Source: Desarmillaria ectypa
Lineage: Eukaryota > Basidiomycota > Agaricomycetes > Agaricales > Physalacriaceae
Reading direction: 5' to 3'
NCBI GenBank assembly: GCA_030407005.1
Contig: JAUDYN010000008.1
Location: 2,108,001-2,172,000, forward strand
Length of the DNA: 64,000 bases
Part shown: piece by piece, positions 1-12,911 of the stretch
Position numbering within the stretch: the first letter of the stretch is position 1
Layout: each line of letters opens with the position of its first letter
Made by a program: the position numbers and the translations under genes
Notes under the pieces: generated by a model
What the model saw: the letters and a program-made list of their open reading frames with translations, nothing else
Told to the model about the DNA's origin: nothing
Databases searched by the model: none

Positions 1-2202
1 CGTTGACACGTCCATGGGTACCGGCGCCTTTGTCAGAACGCGCAAGAAGCGCCGCGAGTGTGTCCCGTTCCTTGACATATGTTTGCAAACGTTTTTCACT
101 GCTCCTCTTCTCGTTCTCCAGCTTCTCCTCAAGGTGTTTGATGATAGCATGAGCTTCCTGGACGGCTTCATTTTGTTCTTGCTCCATCTGTACCCTATAC
201 TCCTTCTCCTCGTCTTCAAGCTTTTTCGCCAACTCTCTGGTGATCGCGAGAAGCTTCTGGTTCTGCTCCTGGAGTCCATTAATAGACCGGAACAAGACCA
301 GATTGTTGGTGATCAAAACGTCGACATCGGATTCCTGCTGTGCAAGAGAAATTTCTTCTTCAGCAGGGAGAGTAGGGTCATCTCGGCGCCCGATTTCACG
401 AAGTAGATTTTGAACCTGTCGGCCAAGATCATCGCACTGCTTTTCAAGAAGCGCGTTTTCGCGTTGACTCTTGCCCAGTTTCTGCGTGTTCTCTTGTGCG
501 AGAATGACCTGACTGTCACGATCGGAGAGTGCTTGTGCAAGCTGAGATGCAAGCTGAGCCGCTTCGGTCTGCAGACGTTCATATTCTATGCGTTGTTGGG
601 AAAGAATGGGAGCCTAACGACATGGTTAGACTGAGTACACATCCTTTGAGGTAACGTACCCTCTCTTCGATCTGTGCGAGTACTTCGGTTAATGTCCGGT
701 CCATGTGATCATACTCTGCCGACTTCTTGGCATAATCCTCCTGAAGACGGACATAATCAGCGTAAACTTCAGTGAAAGTCTTGCCGGTCTTTTGCGCTTT
801 GCTCGCCATTGCCACGGTAGGACTTAGACCTATCATTCCATCCAGATTTTCGTCAAGAATGCCTCTGACTGGAGTCCCGGGAGTACGGCCCGGAACTGGT
901 AACTCTCCTCTGCCCATCCTCTCAATAACAGTCTCCAGCCGCTCCATTTTCCTCTCTGCATCTTCTCTGCCCTTCCTTTCCCTCTCTACCTCGACCCGCA
1001 GAGCGCTCTCTCGCCTGTCAGCCTTCTCTCCGACGGCATCCCATTCCTTTTCTATTGATGCCACGAAATCTTTAGCTTCTTTCTCTCTCTCTTCCAACAT
1101 CGCGACCAAGCGTCTCAGCGAGTTCATCTCCTGGGTAAACGTGGCCTCCTGATCAGCGAGCTGTCCGTTAAGATCTTGTACCTTGGACAAGGCCTGGGTG
1201 AGCTGATGCGTCTGAGACGCGTGGGAAGATTGGAGTGCCTTGAGAGAAGACTGGGTCGACTCATTGTTCTGAGAGACTGCGTCAAGGTTTGCCTGAAGAG
1301 TAACCACTTCCGCTTGCTTGGCACGTCGATACTTGGTAAACTCTTCGGACTTGGAAGTGAGTTCAGAGTTGATACGCTCGACTTCTGACTGAGAAAGTTC
1401 GAGTTGCTGAGAAAGAGTGTCAAGCTTGAACTTTGTGGAGGTCTCTGTAGACCGCAGCTCTCGAACTTGGTTCTCCAATGTCTGGTGCTCCTGGCGAGCA
1501 TCCTTAAGATGTTTCCGTAGCGTTTGAATCTCCTCTGGACGCATGTGTCAAATAGATGAAAAGAAGCGTGCGATGTTAAGCTGACCTTCACGTTGTGTTT
1601 CATCCTGTTTCAATCGACTGACTACAACCATGACGTCGCGTTTTTCACGTTCACTATCTTCCAAACGTCGCCGCACGTCGTCGAGCTCAGTAGAAGACGT
1701 AGATTGGGTCGTGGAAAGCTGTAATAGCTCGGCTTTCAACTCGGCCTGAGAAGAAACTGTAATCACACTCAGCCACGAGGTCAGCTAGCAATTGTAATCA
1801 CTCACCAAGCTGGTCTCTTTCTTGCTTCACTTGCTTCACTTCTGTCTGCGCAGCCTCCAGTTGAGATTCCAAATCCCTAGAAAGTGATTCCCTGTCTTGC
1901 AGCGCCTGATCAAGTTCGACGTCTGTCTTCTCGGCTTTAGCGCGTATTTCATCGACGGTTCGCTGGGTGGCATCTAAATCTGTTGCTTGAGACAGGACAA
2001 GACGATACAAGGCAAGAATAGTATCTGGCGAAGGATATGCAAGAGTAGCATTGGGAATTAATGTTGAAAGAGCGTCAACGTCGAGGTCATCAGGAATGGT
2101 AACGCTTAGGCTCGTGTCGTCCACCGGTAGAGGAGAGCTAGGCGCAGCGTCTTCGGATGCACTAGCAAGTGCTTTGGTTTTTCTCCGAGTTTTCATAGAC
2201 AT
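1..2202 (-). CDS. TPR/Mlp1-like nuclear-basket protein, N-terminal part (3' end outside window)
   Basis: Exons on the minus strand are 2202-1806, 1756-1586, 1534-660 and 613 to the window edge; the three introns are 46-51 nt with GT-AG ends and matching phases. They encode about 685 N-terminal residues, almost entirely heptad-rich coiled coil after a short basic and Ser/Pro-rich head. The stretch YADYVRLQEDYAKKSAEYD, the following EVLAQIEER and the later NLVLFRSINGLQEQNQKLL match conserved blocks of the TPR/MLP1/MLP2 family, long coiled-coil filaments of the nuclear pore basket that act in mRNA export and quality control. Family members are usually 1,600-2,300 residues, so more than half lies off the left edge. 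A second in-frame Met is at 2196. It is divergent from the AN1 gene, with 314 bp between the start codons. Family assignment comes from these motifs; another long coiled-coil protein is less likely. Confidence 0.85.
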
Positions 2203-2516
2203 AATGCCTTGTGAAGTCGCCGCTTAACGACAATCCTCACTGCAAGGACTTGAAAGAGCTCGACAGGAAGCCAATTGAGATTGGGTATTATGTCAGCAAA
2301 CCAAATATAGACAACTTTATAAACCAATAAAGATTTAGTCTGATTCTCGTTCCAATTATGGATATCTCCCCCTAGAATCTTCGAGGTTCTTGGCTGTGCT
2401 TACTGACCTCCGACCAGGAGCGTCGTGGGGACGCGTAAGCCCTCCTTCTTTCTTTATAAGTAATAGCCACCGCTGCAACATCTCTATTCTTCAACACCAC
2501 TATCCTCCATTCTCTC

Positions 2517-3711
2517 ATGGCTGAAGACGCGCAATTGCTCGCTGTTGGAAAGCAGTGTTCCCATTCTTCTTGCCTCCTTGTCGACTTCCTACCCTTCAAG
2601 TGCCAGCATTGCGAACTGCCGTACTGCCAGGAGCATTTCCTCGCGAAGGCTCACCACTGTTCCAAGTATGACGAGACCAAACACAACCGCGTGGCTCCAA
2701 ATTGTACTATCCAGTGGCCACATACCTCCCCCCTTTGCTCACAGCCATGTTCTAGGTCCTCTTTGCAATGAGCCTATAGCAATACCTCCAGGACAAGATC
2801 CCAATATCAAGATGGAGTCCCATTTTACTACGGAATGTAGTGCCACGACAGGAAGGGCCAAGACGAAGTCCTTACCTGTCTGTCAAAGAGTCAAGTGTGG
2901 CAAAACACTGTACTCACCTATTCGCTGTGACGTGCGTTTTTGTTCTTTCCTCTACTAAATACATGGAATCAATAGTTCGATACAGAAATGTCGCAAACAA
3001 TTTTGCCCGTCTCATCGCTTCCCAAGTGACCACAACTGTTCTCCGACATCAGTTACTGGTGCGAGTCGACTTCTGAACCTGAATACCAATTCTATAACTA
3101 TTAATGCCAAATCGCTCAATGCCAAGGCATCGGCTGTTGGTGCGACTACTATAGATGCTGTAAAGAAGAGCATACCATCATCATCTTCGGAGGCTTCAAG
3201 TCAAAGGGGAGCACCATCGACCTTTACCTCTTCCAAACCTACATCGTCCCTTACCAAAGCCTTTTCGAAGACTGACCGGTAAGTGTCCATTTATTCCTGT
3301 TGCCAAGTCACTCATGACGCCTTAGCTTATCCCTTTCTGAATCATCAATTATTCTCGTTACATCACCACCACCTTCATCAATGCCCGCACATGATATTGG
3401 CAACAAACCTGAACCTGCAATACGGTCTACATCATTTATTCCGCCGCCCGTCTTTACAACTGCTTAATCTGTATCCACTATCAAACTTTCAATATTCACT
3501 GTATCCATAAGACGTGCGAAGGCCGAGAGGGAGAGTCGGAGAAAAGCCTTGCGAGCTCGTGAACAGAAAGGGGTATGGGATTTTCCATCATGTTCTGGCA
3601 AATCTTTGTCTGATCACTCTGTAGCTATTGTCGGCAGAGGAGAAGGCTTTTTTAGCGGCAGAGGAGGAGCAAGTTGCTCGCGAGAAGAAGGATGACTGCC
3701 GTATCATGTAG
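2517..3711 (+). CDS. AN1-type zinc-finger protein (ZFAND2/Cuz1-like)
   Basis: Exons 2517-2703, 2756-2931, 2986-3278, 3512-3572 and 3625-3711 give a 267-residue frame; a frame-neutral extra exon at 3326-3424 would make it 300. Residues 14-60 carry a Cys/His AN1 finger (CSHSSCLLVDFLPFKCQHC, then CQEHFLAKAHHC). A second AN1 finger, CRKQFCPSHRFPSDHNC, follows a conserved linker CPLCNEPIAIPPGQDPNI. The C-terminus is a basic, charged helix (AKAERESRRKALRAREQKG) ending in Cys. Two AN1 fingers with this linker are typical of ZFAND2A/B and fungal relatives, which bind Cdc48 and the proteasome and help clear misfolded or translocation-defective proteins, often under arsenite stress. The cysteines and intron phases are seen directly; the proteostasis role is inferred from the family. 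Transcribed away from the TPR gene. Confidence 0.85.
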
Positions 3712-5836
3712 CTCATGATGTAGACTCTGGATCTCCCAAAGCTATTCTACGTGATTTAATTTTTTCTTCTCAACTCGGGGGACGTGGGGGTGACAGTGGT
3801 GTCCAAGGCTTGCTGCGCTTCAACTTGGGTCCCAAAAGAGTCGACACTATGTAACTTACTCAACGATGTACAGCTCAGTCTGGGGGTAAAGGCCTACTTG
3901 TTGCTGGCAACCACCCAAGTTCGATCGAATTGCTCCGACTCGGCGTAATACTTGCTGCGGCCAGGGTGGCAGCACTGATATCCCCACCTCAAGCGTAATT
4001 ACTGGTTTATGACCACGAACATGTCTAAAGCCAGCATTCGAACTGAGTTTTGACGCTACAGTCAACTTTCGAGACGCACGAAAAGCCCAAGGACTTGCAT
4101 TGGTACAACTAGGCTCATCGCTTATTTAATCTGCGGGGCTAAGGCGCACATTTTTCATTTACAAACAAGCAACGGGTGTAACTTAAATCCACTCACCTAG
4201 ACCCGGCAGCGTCTTGTCGTCCTCCGCAGTTCGTACACTGGCAGTTCATGTCCGATGCGTCGTCGCGTCGAGCTGAAATGGAATGCAAATGCTTCCAGTG
4301 TATGTCGACCCTTGCGATTACTGATAATCTTAGCCAAGTTCGTACATTTGAACCGTAATTCTGCCTCGATTTTGTCGATTAGGATTGTTCTGATATTCCA
4401 TCCTGGCAGATAAATGTAACAACAACACCAAGTTGCCTGTCAAGCAACCCAGGCCCAGCCCCAGGATCTTAGCCGAGTTCATACCTCAACGATACCTCAT
4501 AGTGGAACTTTTTGCTAAACCTTCTGCAGTGGCTTATCGTCGTACCGTAGGTGGGGGTTTCGAGCGCTAAACTGGAACCAATCACAAGTGCTTGATTTCT
4601 TTTGCCCAAAGAAGGCGCAGGGGGCGATAGCCTCGACTACCCTGTTTAACTACCGGTTGCGTGGATCCTTCTCAACAAAACCCTTCCACGTTATACACAT
4701 ACCCAGCCATTTATACAGCTATGAGACATCTTTGACTGCTAAAATCTTCACCAGCTCTCGAATAAGTCCTATAGACCGTACATCAACAATTCCATCTGGC
4801 TCAGCACAGTTGCCTTCCGTCACTATTAGCTGCTAGCCCCCACCCTCTTAACTTCGAAGCATAATGCAATCACCGTTTTCGTTGACATGACTGTTTGTAG
4901 AGACCCGATTGTGTTCGGTCCTTTTCTCCTTGCCCTACTTTCTTTCGTCGATGATTCAGAATTTCGTCGTCCTATGCTTCATTCCCAGATACAATGACTT
5001 TTCAGAGCCCTAGTAAGGAACAGTGACTTCATTTGCTGTTCCGTAACTAGCACCTGTCTGGACTAGCGACTTCCTGGAGGGGGTTGCGCATGTCGTCATT
5101 GTGACTCTTTACTTGCAGGTGAAAGACATGCTTTGGACCCTCGGCTGCCGTTTGGGCACAGGTTACTCGGTATGTGCCTATGTTGACACATTGGCTTACG
5201 GAAAAAGTCTCTCCAGTTTCCTGGTACTCACTTACATCGGTGATATTGTTTTTGCGCAGCACAGTCCTTTACGACGAATACATACGGGGACGGAGCAAGC
5301 TCGGTTTGTTTCCCCTTTGATGTCCTTTTCTTCGCATCAAGTCCTGTCAAGCCGTAGCTCCCAAGTAGGCTCGCATACGATGCATTCTCATCTGCGTTTA
5401 TAAAATTTCCACATCGAGTAAATCTCTGTGGACGTAACTCAGTCGAGATCGAGATGATTTGCAGTGATCGTACAGTTGTGTCACAGGTTCCTGGTTTGCA
5501 CTTCCATGTTCGGAAATGCCTCCGAGGATTTTTGAGAACCATTGGATAGCCTGTTGCGGGTGCCGCTTCCCTTCCGACCACTCGCGCCTCACATTGGTTG
5601 ACTGCCGCTTTGAAGACGCCTTTTTCCTGAATTTTCTTTCAATTTTTGGTCGCCGCTCGCGACCGGTCGGACAGATTACCACGTGCCCTTGCTGCGAGCC
5701 TCGAGGCGTAATGGAGAAACGAAAGGACCAATGATGGGCGGCGTATTTTTTTCCTGCTCGCATCAATGTCAAGGGCTATGGAAGATGGGGCAAGGCGTCG
5801 ACAAAGAACTTTCCTAGCTGCGCACACTGGAATGAC
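3712..5836. other. Gene-poor interval of about 2.1 kb
   Basis: No protein family is recognisable in any frame. Open stretches here are short, lack family motifs and do not connect through plausible splice sites. Two near-repeats of a 20-nt phrase (around 4328-4345 and 4468-4485, both resembling ATCTTAGCCRAGTTC) are the only internal similarity I noticed. The interval probably contains the 3' UTR of the AN1 gene and the distal promoter of the dioxygenase gene. Confidence 0.5.
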
Positions 5837-5838
5837 AA

Positions 5839-5845
5839 GTATAAA
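5839..5845 (+). promoter_or_regulatory. TATA box of the intradiol dioxygenase-like gene
   Basis: TATAAAGG lies about 65-70 bp upstream of the ATG at 5909, a normal distance for a fungal TATA element. Most other genes in the window lack so clear a match, so this gene may be strongly and conditionally expressed. Confidence 0.55.
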
Positions 5846-5908
5846 GGCTGGCTGGTCTCTACCGGGAGTTCCATCGCACTTGGATACTTCTCCCTTGATT
5901 TGCGAGCT

Positions 5909-7679
5909 ATGGTTAACTTCCCTTCTCTCGTGTCCTTCGTTCTTCTTGCTGCAACCGCCGCTGTTGCGCACCCTGTTGCTTCTCCTTTGAGCAAGGGGGA
6001 AGTCGCACGCCGTGCTGAATTCCAGCGAGCTGCTCGACGTTCATTAGGCAACTGCCAGGACACTCTTCGCCGTCGTGGACACCTCGAGCGATCTGCCGCT
6101 CGCCGTAGGGCATTGGCAGATGACCTCCGTCGCAAGCGTGGCCTTCCTACCGGTGAGTATTATCCTCTATTCATCTTTCCTTATAGGAAAGTAATTCCTT
6201 TTCGAAGACAACCTTTACAAGCGCCTCTCTTTGGACGATGTTTTGGATACTAGCCATCTGTCCAACGAGACTGGTTTGACGGTCGACGCCAATCCCTTCG
6301 AAGGAAACGCGTCCAGTGTCCTCAACCCCGAAACCACGGAAGGCCCGTACTACGTTAACGGTGAATACGTTCGCTCGGATATCACTGAAGATCAAGAGGG
6401 TGTCTACACCTATGTTGATGTTGAGCTGATCGATGTCTCCACTTGTGAACCCGTTTCCAACGTGTACATCGACTTTTGGCACTGCAACGCCACCGGTGTT
6501 TATGCTGGTGTTGTAGCTAATGGAAACGGTGATTCATCCGACGAGACCAACTTGGTAGGTCGCAACTGTATGTTGATATTTTCCGCGTATAACACATTGT
6601 CTGCAGAACAACACTTTTCTTCGAGGTATTCAACCAACTAACGATGAAGGATATGCCCAGTTCCAGACTATTTTCCCTGGTTCGCGATGACATTTCACCC
6701 CCCTGCATCATTACTAATAGCCTGCTCTTCAGGCCACTATACTTCCCGTGCCACTCACATCCATATTGTCGCGCATAGCGACGGAACGGTCCTTGACAAT
6801 AGCACCTTCAAAACTGACACCGTTCGCCACGTCGGTAAGCCTGTGTGTTACACACTGCATATCTAGTTACTGATCCGCTGCATCAGGCCAGCTCTTCTTT
6901 GATCAGGATCTGATCTCCATCGTTGAGGCGACATCTCCATACACTTCTAACGCTCAGGTTTTGACTACAAACGATGAAGATCAAATTTTGGCCCAAACTG
7001 TCGAAGACGAGACCAACGGCGTTGACCCTGTTCTTAAATACGTCTACCTCGGTGCTGATGTCTCTGACGGCCTCCTTGCGTAAGCCTTGCGGCTACTCCA
7101 GGAGAAAAATATAATGACTACCATTTTTCTAGCTGGGGATCTGTTGGCATCGACCTGACGAAGAGCTACAACATTTCAGCTGCATCTACTCTGACAGAGG
7201 ATGGCGGCGTGGCAAATGAAAACTCATTGGGTGGAGGTGGAGGTATGGGTCCGGCGCCAAATGGAACAGATTTCCCGTCCGGAGCTATTCCTTCGGGCAC
7301 TGGAGAACCTCTTGGATCATCGGTCGTACCCTCATCCATCGCATCGTCTTCTTCTGTATCTTCGTTCTACTCATCATCTTCCTTTGTTCCCGCTGCTCCG
7401 TCTTCTTCATTGGCCCCCGTTGCTCCCTTGTCTTCTTCTTCTGCTCTTCCGGTAGCAGCGCCATCCTCTACAGCCCATGGTGGTGCAATGCCTCCTCACG
7501 CCGGTGGTGGCTCTGGTTCTGCTGGTTCTCCCAGTCAAGGCGGAAACACCGGAAGCAACCAAGGTGGCAATCACGGCGGGCAGAGTGGTAGCGGCCAAAA
7601 TGGTCAGAGCGGCAGCAATCACACTGGACCTCAAGGCGGAAATTCGGGAAGTTCTGGTCATGCTGGCTTTGGTTTCTAG
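5909..7679 (+). CDS. Secreted intradiol ring-cleavage dioxygenase-like protein
   Basis: Six exons (5909-6152, 6208-6554, 6607-6679, 6733-6834, 6887-7079, 7133-7679) encode 501 residues. The start at 5909 begins a signal peptide (MVNFPSLVSFVLLAATAAVA). An Arg-rich pro-like segment precedes the dioxygenase domain, about residues 110-330. The conserved TEGPYY is at 125-130, and the expected non-haem Fe(III) ligands can be placed as Tyr180 (DFWHCNATGVY), Tyr224, His230 and His232 (GHYTSRATHIHIV). The last 130 or so residues are low-complexity: a Ser/Ala/Pro run, then Gly/Ser/Gln/Asn repeats, perhaps a glycosylated wall-associated tail. Fungal extracellular members of this family act on catechols or related aromatics, for example in lignin- or phenol-derived compound turnover; the substrate here is unknown. 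An AATAAA-like signal follows at about 7743. Confidence 0.9.
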
Positions 7680-8462
7680 TAAAATAGTAATGTGATAGTG
7701 CAGATGCAAACTCCAAATACGCTAAAAACCACCTACATAATATAATAAAGGAGATTGTGTCGCACTTAGGCTAACTTTTTTTCCGGCTCATCGGCCCAAT
7801 CAATCAATCATTTTTACCATTAGAAGTTCAAATGAAATGTCACAACGTTTTGTCGTTTTTCTGCGGGGACAATGTACCAGCTTCAGCAGTGAATAGTAAT
7901 TTACGAAGTAACCGTTAATTAAGTGCAAATTGGTATATCTTCCGCAATTGCCCGACATGGCACCTCAGCATAAAGTTTAGTTCTGACAAGTTCCTCTCAA
8001 GATCCCGTTTGAATATTTAAGGAAACCAAAAGATTATCCGTTTTATGGGGTCTTAACTTCCCTGAGGCGCTGCTTGCTCCGTAAATCATGTATTCAGTCA
8101 CCTACGTGTTCTACGACACTATAGCTCGCATTTGTCTGTGTAGCTTATAGCGTACATACGGCCCATGCTACAATCATGCTTCGTCTCTTCCCCCCACATC
8201 TTGTAATATCGGGTTTGGTGGCGATGTACGAGTTTTTGCGAAAATGATTGACGCGAACTGTTCAAATGGCAGCAGCTATCTCACGCCTTCTGTCTCGCCT
8301 TGCCACGCCTCTCGCGGACCGCCCGATACCTCTAGGCTCTGAAAACTTACTCTCAGCTCGGTGGCTTAGGGTCAGCTGCTGAAATTTGATATTATGGTAC
8401 AATATATGCCACACAAGGCTCTCTTCAATGTACATTTATCATACAACCGCGCAGCGCACGAC
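7680..8462. other. Convergent intergenic interval
   Basis: This 0.78-kb space between two convergent genes shows no coding potential I can support. It must hold both 3' UTRs; an AATAAA-like motif for the upstream gene is near 7743. Confidence 0.5.
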
Positions 8463-11400
8463 TCATGAATCTACTTGCATGTCACCAACACCTTCTGGAT
8501 GTGAACTAATACTCGTTTTCTTCCTTCTCTCCGCCAAGAAAGCATCTATCCTCGCTTTCAGCGCCGTATCTACAGCTAATATTAGTTACCCACACAATAC
8601 GTGAATACATGCAAGAACGAACCAGGAACAACGTCTTCGATACTAAGTGTCACCCGATTGAAGGGGTCCTTGGAATCTGACAGTAGATGCGATTTAATAG
8701 TCGATCGGTCGACGATCGCGCGGGAAGACGGAAGAATGACAGGATCTCGCATGACAGTGTACATTAAGGGATCTAACGTAGACCAGGTTAGTGAAGATGT
8801 ATATTCGAGATGTATCAACGCACCGAGGAACTCGTCTGGTACATCTCCCAGTTCCTCTTCCGCTTCCATGGTAGCCTTTGCCACTTCCACCCGTTCAACG
8901 AAACCTCTCAATACCTGTATTTCTGCGTCCACCTTCAGACCACGCCGAAGCGCAGTTGTTTGAGCTGAATCAAATAACTCTTTGCTATAGCTTCTCCCGT
9001 CATTGGCGACCGCATTGACGAACTCGTCTCGGTCACTGAGATTTATGAACACTTGCAAAATGTCGCTGAGGAGCGCTCTGGGGTTGAACCTATATTTTTC
9101 GGGGTTTCGTACCTTCAGCTCGGAACATTTCGGTCCAACCAAAGCATGAAGGTTATAATCCAACATTGCTGCCAAGCGGTCAACAATCTCAGGCATCATG
9201 AACGGTGCTTTCGTCTCAGCCGTGAAGACCTTTAGAAGTTCCACAGTTGCCCTGCTTAAGCTGATATACCCGGAGGCATGGCGCTCCAAGGTGCTTAGAG
9301 CACCCTCTCTTTCACGACGATGCTCTTGCGTTTGTGTATTCCAGGTTGGATCATCCATCTCGACTTGGATGTTGTGTATTTGGGTTAGCTCCGATAGCGA
9401 CTCGTCCATAAGGTATGTGACGTCATTGATCATCAGGTTGACGAAACGGACGAACTTGTCAACGTTCCTGTAAGACAAAGTATGAGCTTCGAATCCTAAC
9501 TGCGAAGTCGTTGTCGTACTTTGCTTCTGTATTTAGAGCTTCTCGGTGAACAGGGTTGTTCCAGACCACCTTCAAGATTGAGGCTATATTCCTCCTGAAA
9601 AAGGATCATAAGTACGGGATACCTCAGCTCCTGCCCATGCTTACCGTGCGTCTGAAATAGTAATTCAGATTGAGATGACACCCTTACGTGAACATCGATA
9701 AAACTTACTGAATTTGTCATAAAACTGTGAACTGGCTCCGGTTTGTTCAACCTCTGGATTTAAGGTTGAGCCATTTACCTTGTACTCAAGGGAAATGATA
9801 CGGACCGATATAAAAGTGCATCAAGGATGACATAAGATGCTTCAATGCTAGCGGATGCGTGTTCAAAAGGAATCCAAGAACACCGTCTCGTTCTCGACCA
9901 AAGTTCCAGATGCCTATGAAAAGGACCTGACAAATTTTTAGTTTCTTGAAGCGGAGGTCAGTTAAAGAAATACATCATTTATTTTGGACTTCAAGAATGG
10001 GTTCTTGATGTACCATGTCGAAGAAAGGAAGGTCAAAACAAAGATGAGTAGCTCGGTCTTGCCTGACAAGTCGAACTTGTCAGGAGAATATCTGAACGAT
10101 CAACTAGGCTTCTCAGCGCCAGGGATGGAACAATGATGCTTACTGTACAGCGAATAGAAAATATTCGACAATATCCTCGACAATATACTCTGGAAGGACC
10201 CTGAAAGACATGGGAACATCCTTTGGCAGAGGCAATCTGACAAATAACAACAATCAATACAATGATGTCAAGTAAAGTACGACCACTTACTCTATCTGCG
10301 GGTTTGGGTGTGTTTTCTTAGGGTCCGCTTGACGAACCAACCATGTCGACAAAAAGTTGGTGAATGCAAGAGTCTGTATAACAAGTTCCGGATCCAATAG
10401 CTGCGCTTGATACGCAAATTCGGACGCCCGGATTTTTGCAATTTCGTTCTTTCAAACGTTATTAGCTTCAAGCGAACGGCAGGAATACGAGCAAACCTTG
10501 ACTGCATTGATAGCTGCTTCACGTCGCGCTTGTAAGGGACTCTACTAGATCATTGAGTAAAGTCGTTGTATAGAAAGGTCATAACTCACCCCCATCCATG
10601 ATCCATCACCATTTAGGTAATCCAAATGACGCTGCATATCTTCAATGTTCTTGCCTAGTCCTGTATACGATTGTATCGTTCGTTGATATCCGTAATGACT
10701 CATTGCGATAGCAAGATAGAAAATGTCAGAAATAAAGTTGGGAGGAGGGGCTGAGGCAACGGTCAGAATAGGAACCTCAGCAAGCCCAGAATACAAATAC
10801 CATTGGGAACCTTATTCTGCTCGACCCATTCGCCGGCTTCATTGCTGGTAGCTTTGATCCGAGTTTCTTCCTGTAGGTCAATTCGGGTCGAATGCGCATA
10901 GTATAGTGAATCAATACGGTCCATCTGTCCGAGAGTAAGATCTGTTTATGATAAGGGAATATTCCAAACCTTGGTGTAGTTGGCGTCCATGAAAGGCTCG
11001 GCAAATCGAAGAAGGATCGTCTGTAAGTTTACCATGAAGCTGTCGCTGGCCACAGTAGTGGGATCAACCTAAAAGCGAGCGAGGACATGAGGTACGCGAC
11101 CTCGTTGCAAGGATTTGATCTGACCTGCATTCCAGCTCTCTTCACATTGAGAGCAATAACTCTGGAAAAATAATTCAACACGGCTTCCCTCGACTGCGCG
11201 GAGGCTCTGACGAATGTATTAAATATTTGGAAAAGCGAGGACTAGATATTGACGTCAAAATATGTTTAGACGACACACAGACTAGTCCAACCTGAAGACT
11301 TTTCAGCGTCCCTCGAAGACTGGCATAGGATGACTCGATATCGTCCTTGGACCGTTTCTCCGGATCGGAGAAGTAACTTTGCGAGATGCCCGGCTGTCCC

Positions 11401-12911
11401 TACTTGAGCATATAAAACATATACCCGAATATAACAGCGCACCCATTCTCTCGAGAAGACACCCAATCGGCATAATGGTCCCATTAACGATGTGGTCTCA
11501 AACGTGGCAGCAGTCGCTGATGGAGGATTCCACTCTTCCATTCTTGTAATCATGTTCGCGATGGCTTTAACCGACACAAGTGCCTCCAGTCCACTGACAA
11601 CACCTCGCCAGCTGGCATCTCCACCACCGAGACCCTCTGGTCGGAACAGTGAAGAGTGGAAAAGAAGCTGCTGGACAACAGGCCCGAGAACACCATCGAT
11701 TTCGTCGTCTGGTTCGAAACGACGCGCCAAATCTTGTAAGAATTGCTCTATATCCGATGGGCCGAGCGTGTTTGATGATGATACAGGTCCTGAAAGAAGC
11801 GGTGCTGACAAAGCCGAGAGGGACAGGAGAGGGGAAACCAGTTCTGGTGCACCAAGAGGCCGACTGTCATTACCCAATCAGAATGCGGAGACAAAAGGAT
11901 GGATAGACGACGTACCCAGGTGGCTGAGGGAACATCTCCGGCTCCTGTAATGTCAGGCCGGCATAACTGATTATGAGATCTCGGATTTTCTCCAGTTTGT
12001 TCAGAGCATTCTGCGTATCGACAGGTGTGTAACCCTAGCAAATGTCGTATATTTCGATGCCAACTTGGAGGTCAAAGGTAAATACATTACCTTCTTGATC
12101 AAAGCACTACGAGAGACATTCAGTCTTTTCCAACAACCGACTAGATACTCGAATACAGTTTGTTGCGCAGGCAAACTGGCAAGCACAGGCATGTATTCCA
12201 AGTCATCACTGGTCATTGTGAGGCTGATAAGAATAAACATAGACGAATCACTTGCCTCATTTGCTGGGGGTCTATCTCCAGTCTTGCTATGAGGAGTCTG
12301 TCAACCAGGTTTTCATCGAGTTTCTGTGCTACGAAACAGTCAGGGAGATCTACTTCCCATAACGTGAGCCACATACCATTTATCCCGTCTGCCTCTATCT
12401 CTTCTGCCAACTGTTTGAGCCATACAATTTCGTAACCACTTTGTTCTGCTGCCGATTTCTGTAGGCAAGTGGTATTAAGATCGATATCGTAGTAATCAGG
12501 ACATAGGAAACATTCACCTCCAATGTGACTTTAAGAATATGTGCAACAGTCTCGTGAGTCCATGCCTCGACGCTGAACCTTGCGGGGGCCTTTTTCTTAG
12601 TCGGTACAGGAGAAGGCGCTACTGGGGGAGGTGTTTGAAAGATTGCTTTCTTCGTTGTCGCTGGGCGTGACGGTGTAGAAGGCTTTGACGGAGATGCAAC
12701 TGGCGTTGAACTTTTCGACGCAACAGACGATGTAGAAGGAGTGGGCGTAGAGGCCGGCGTACTTGAGGCCGAGCCTGCTGTACTCTGCAATCGTGCCAGC
12801 CTCTTTAAGCGAATCTGCAGGACCATCTTTCAATCCGAGCAAAGACAGCATTAAGAGAAGACGTACACGCTCGGCGTCATCCTGAGGAGTCGTGAGAGTA
12901 TTGTCGCTCAT
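8463..12911 (-). CDS. UFD2: Ubiquitin conjugation factor E4 (UFD2), U-box E4 ligase
   Basis: The first exon is 12911-12867 and exon 2 is 12814-12518; joined they read [13 protein letters not shown], followed by a Ser/Thr/Pro-rich segment. The C-terminal exons include 9467-8623 and 8569-8463. The core exon holds [20 protein letters not shown] and the U-box starts at [20 protein letters not shown] (about 8780), with [15 protein letters not shown] continuing it over the last intron. These are hallmarks of UFD2/UBE4. The enzyme extends ubiquitin chains on pre-ubiquitylated substrates with Cdc48 and hands them to the proteasome. I estimate about 1,100 residues and a dozen short introns; several middle boundaries are not resolved. 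One stretch near 12310-12400 reads through without an obvious intron. Only 93 bp separate its ATG from that of the divergent bL35m gene. Confidence 0.92.

Noticed and set aside
5047..5581. Two adjoining minus-strand open stretches (5581-5228 and 5262-5047), possibly a small secreted protein
   Set aside because: No signal peptide, no family motif, and no clean GT-AG junction joins them; kept only as an unexplained interval.
7407..7709. Open frames on the minus strand over the dioxygenase tail
   Set aside because: Low-complexity DNA leaves several frames open; only the plus-strand frame links to the catalytic domain.
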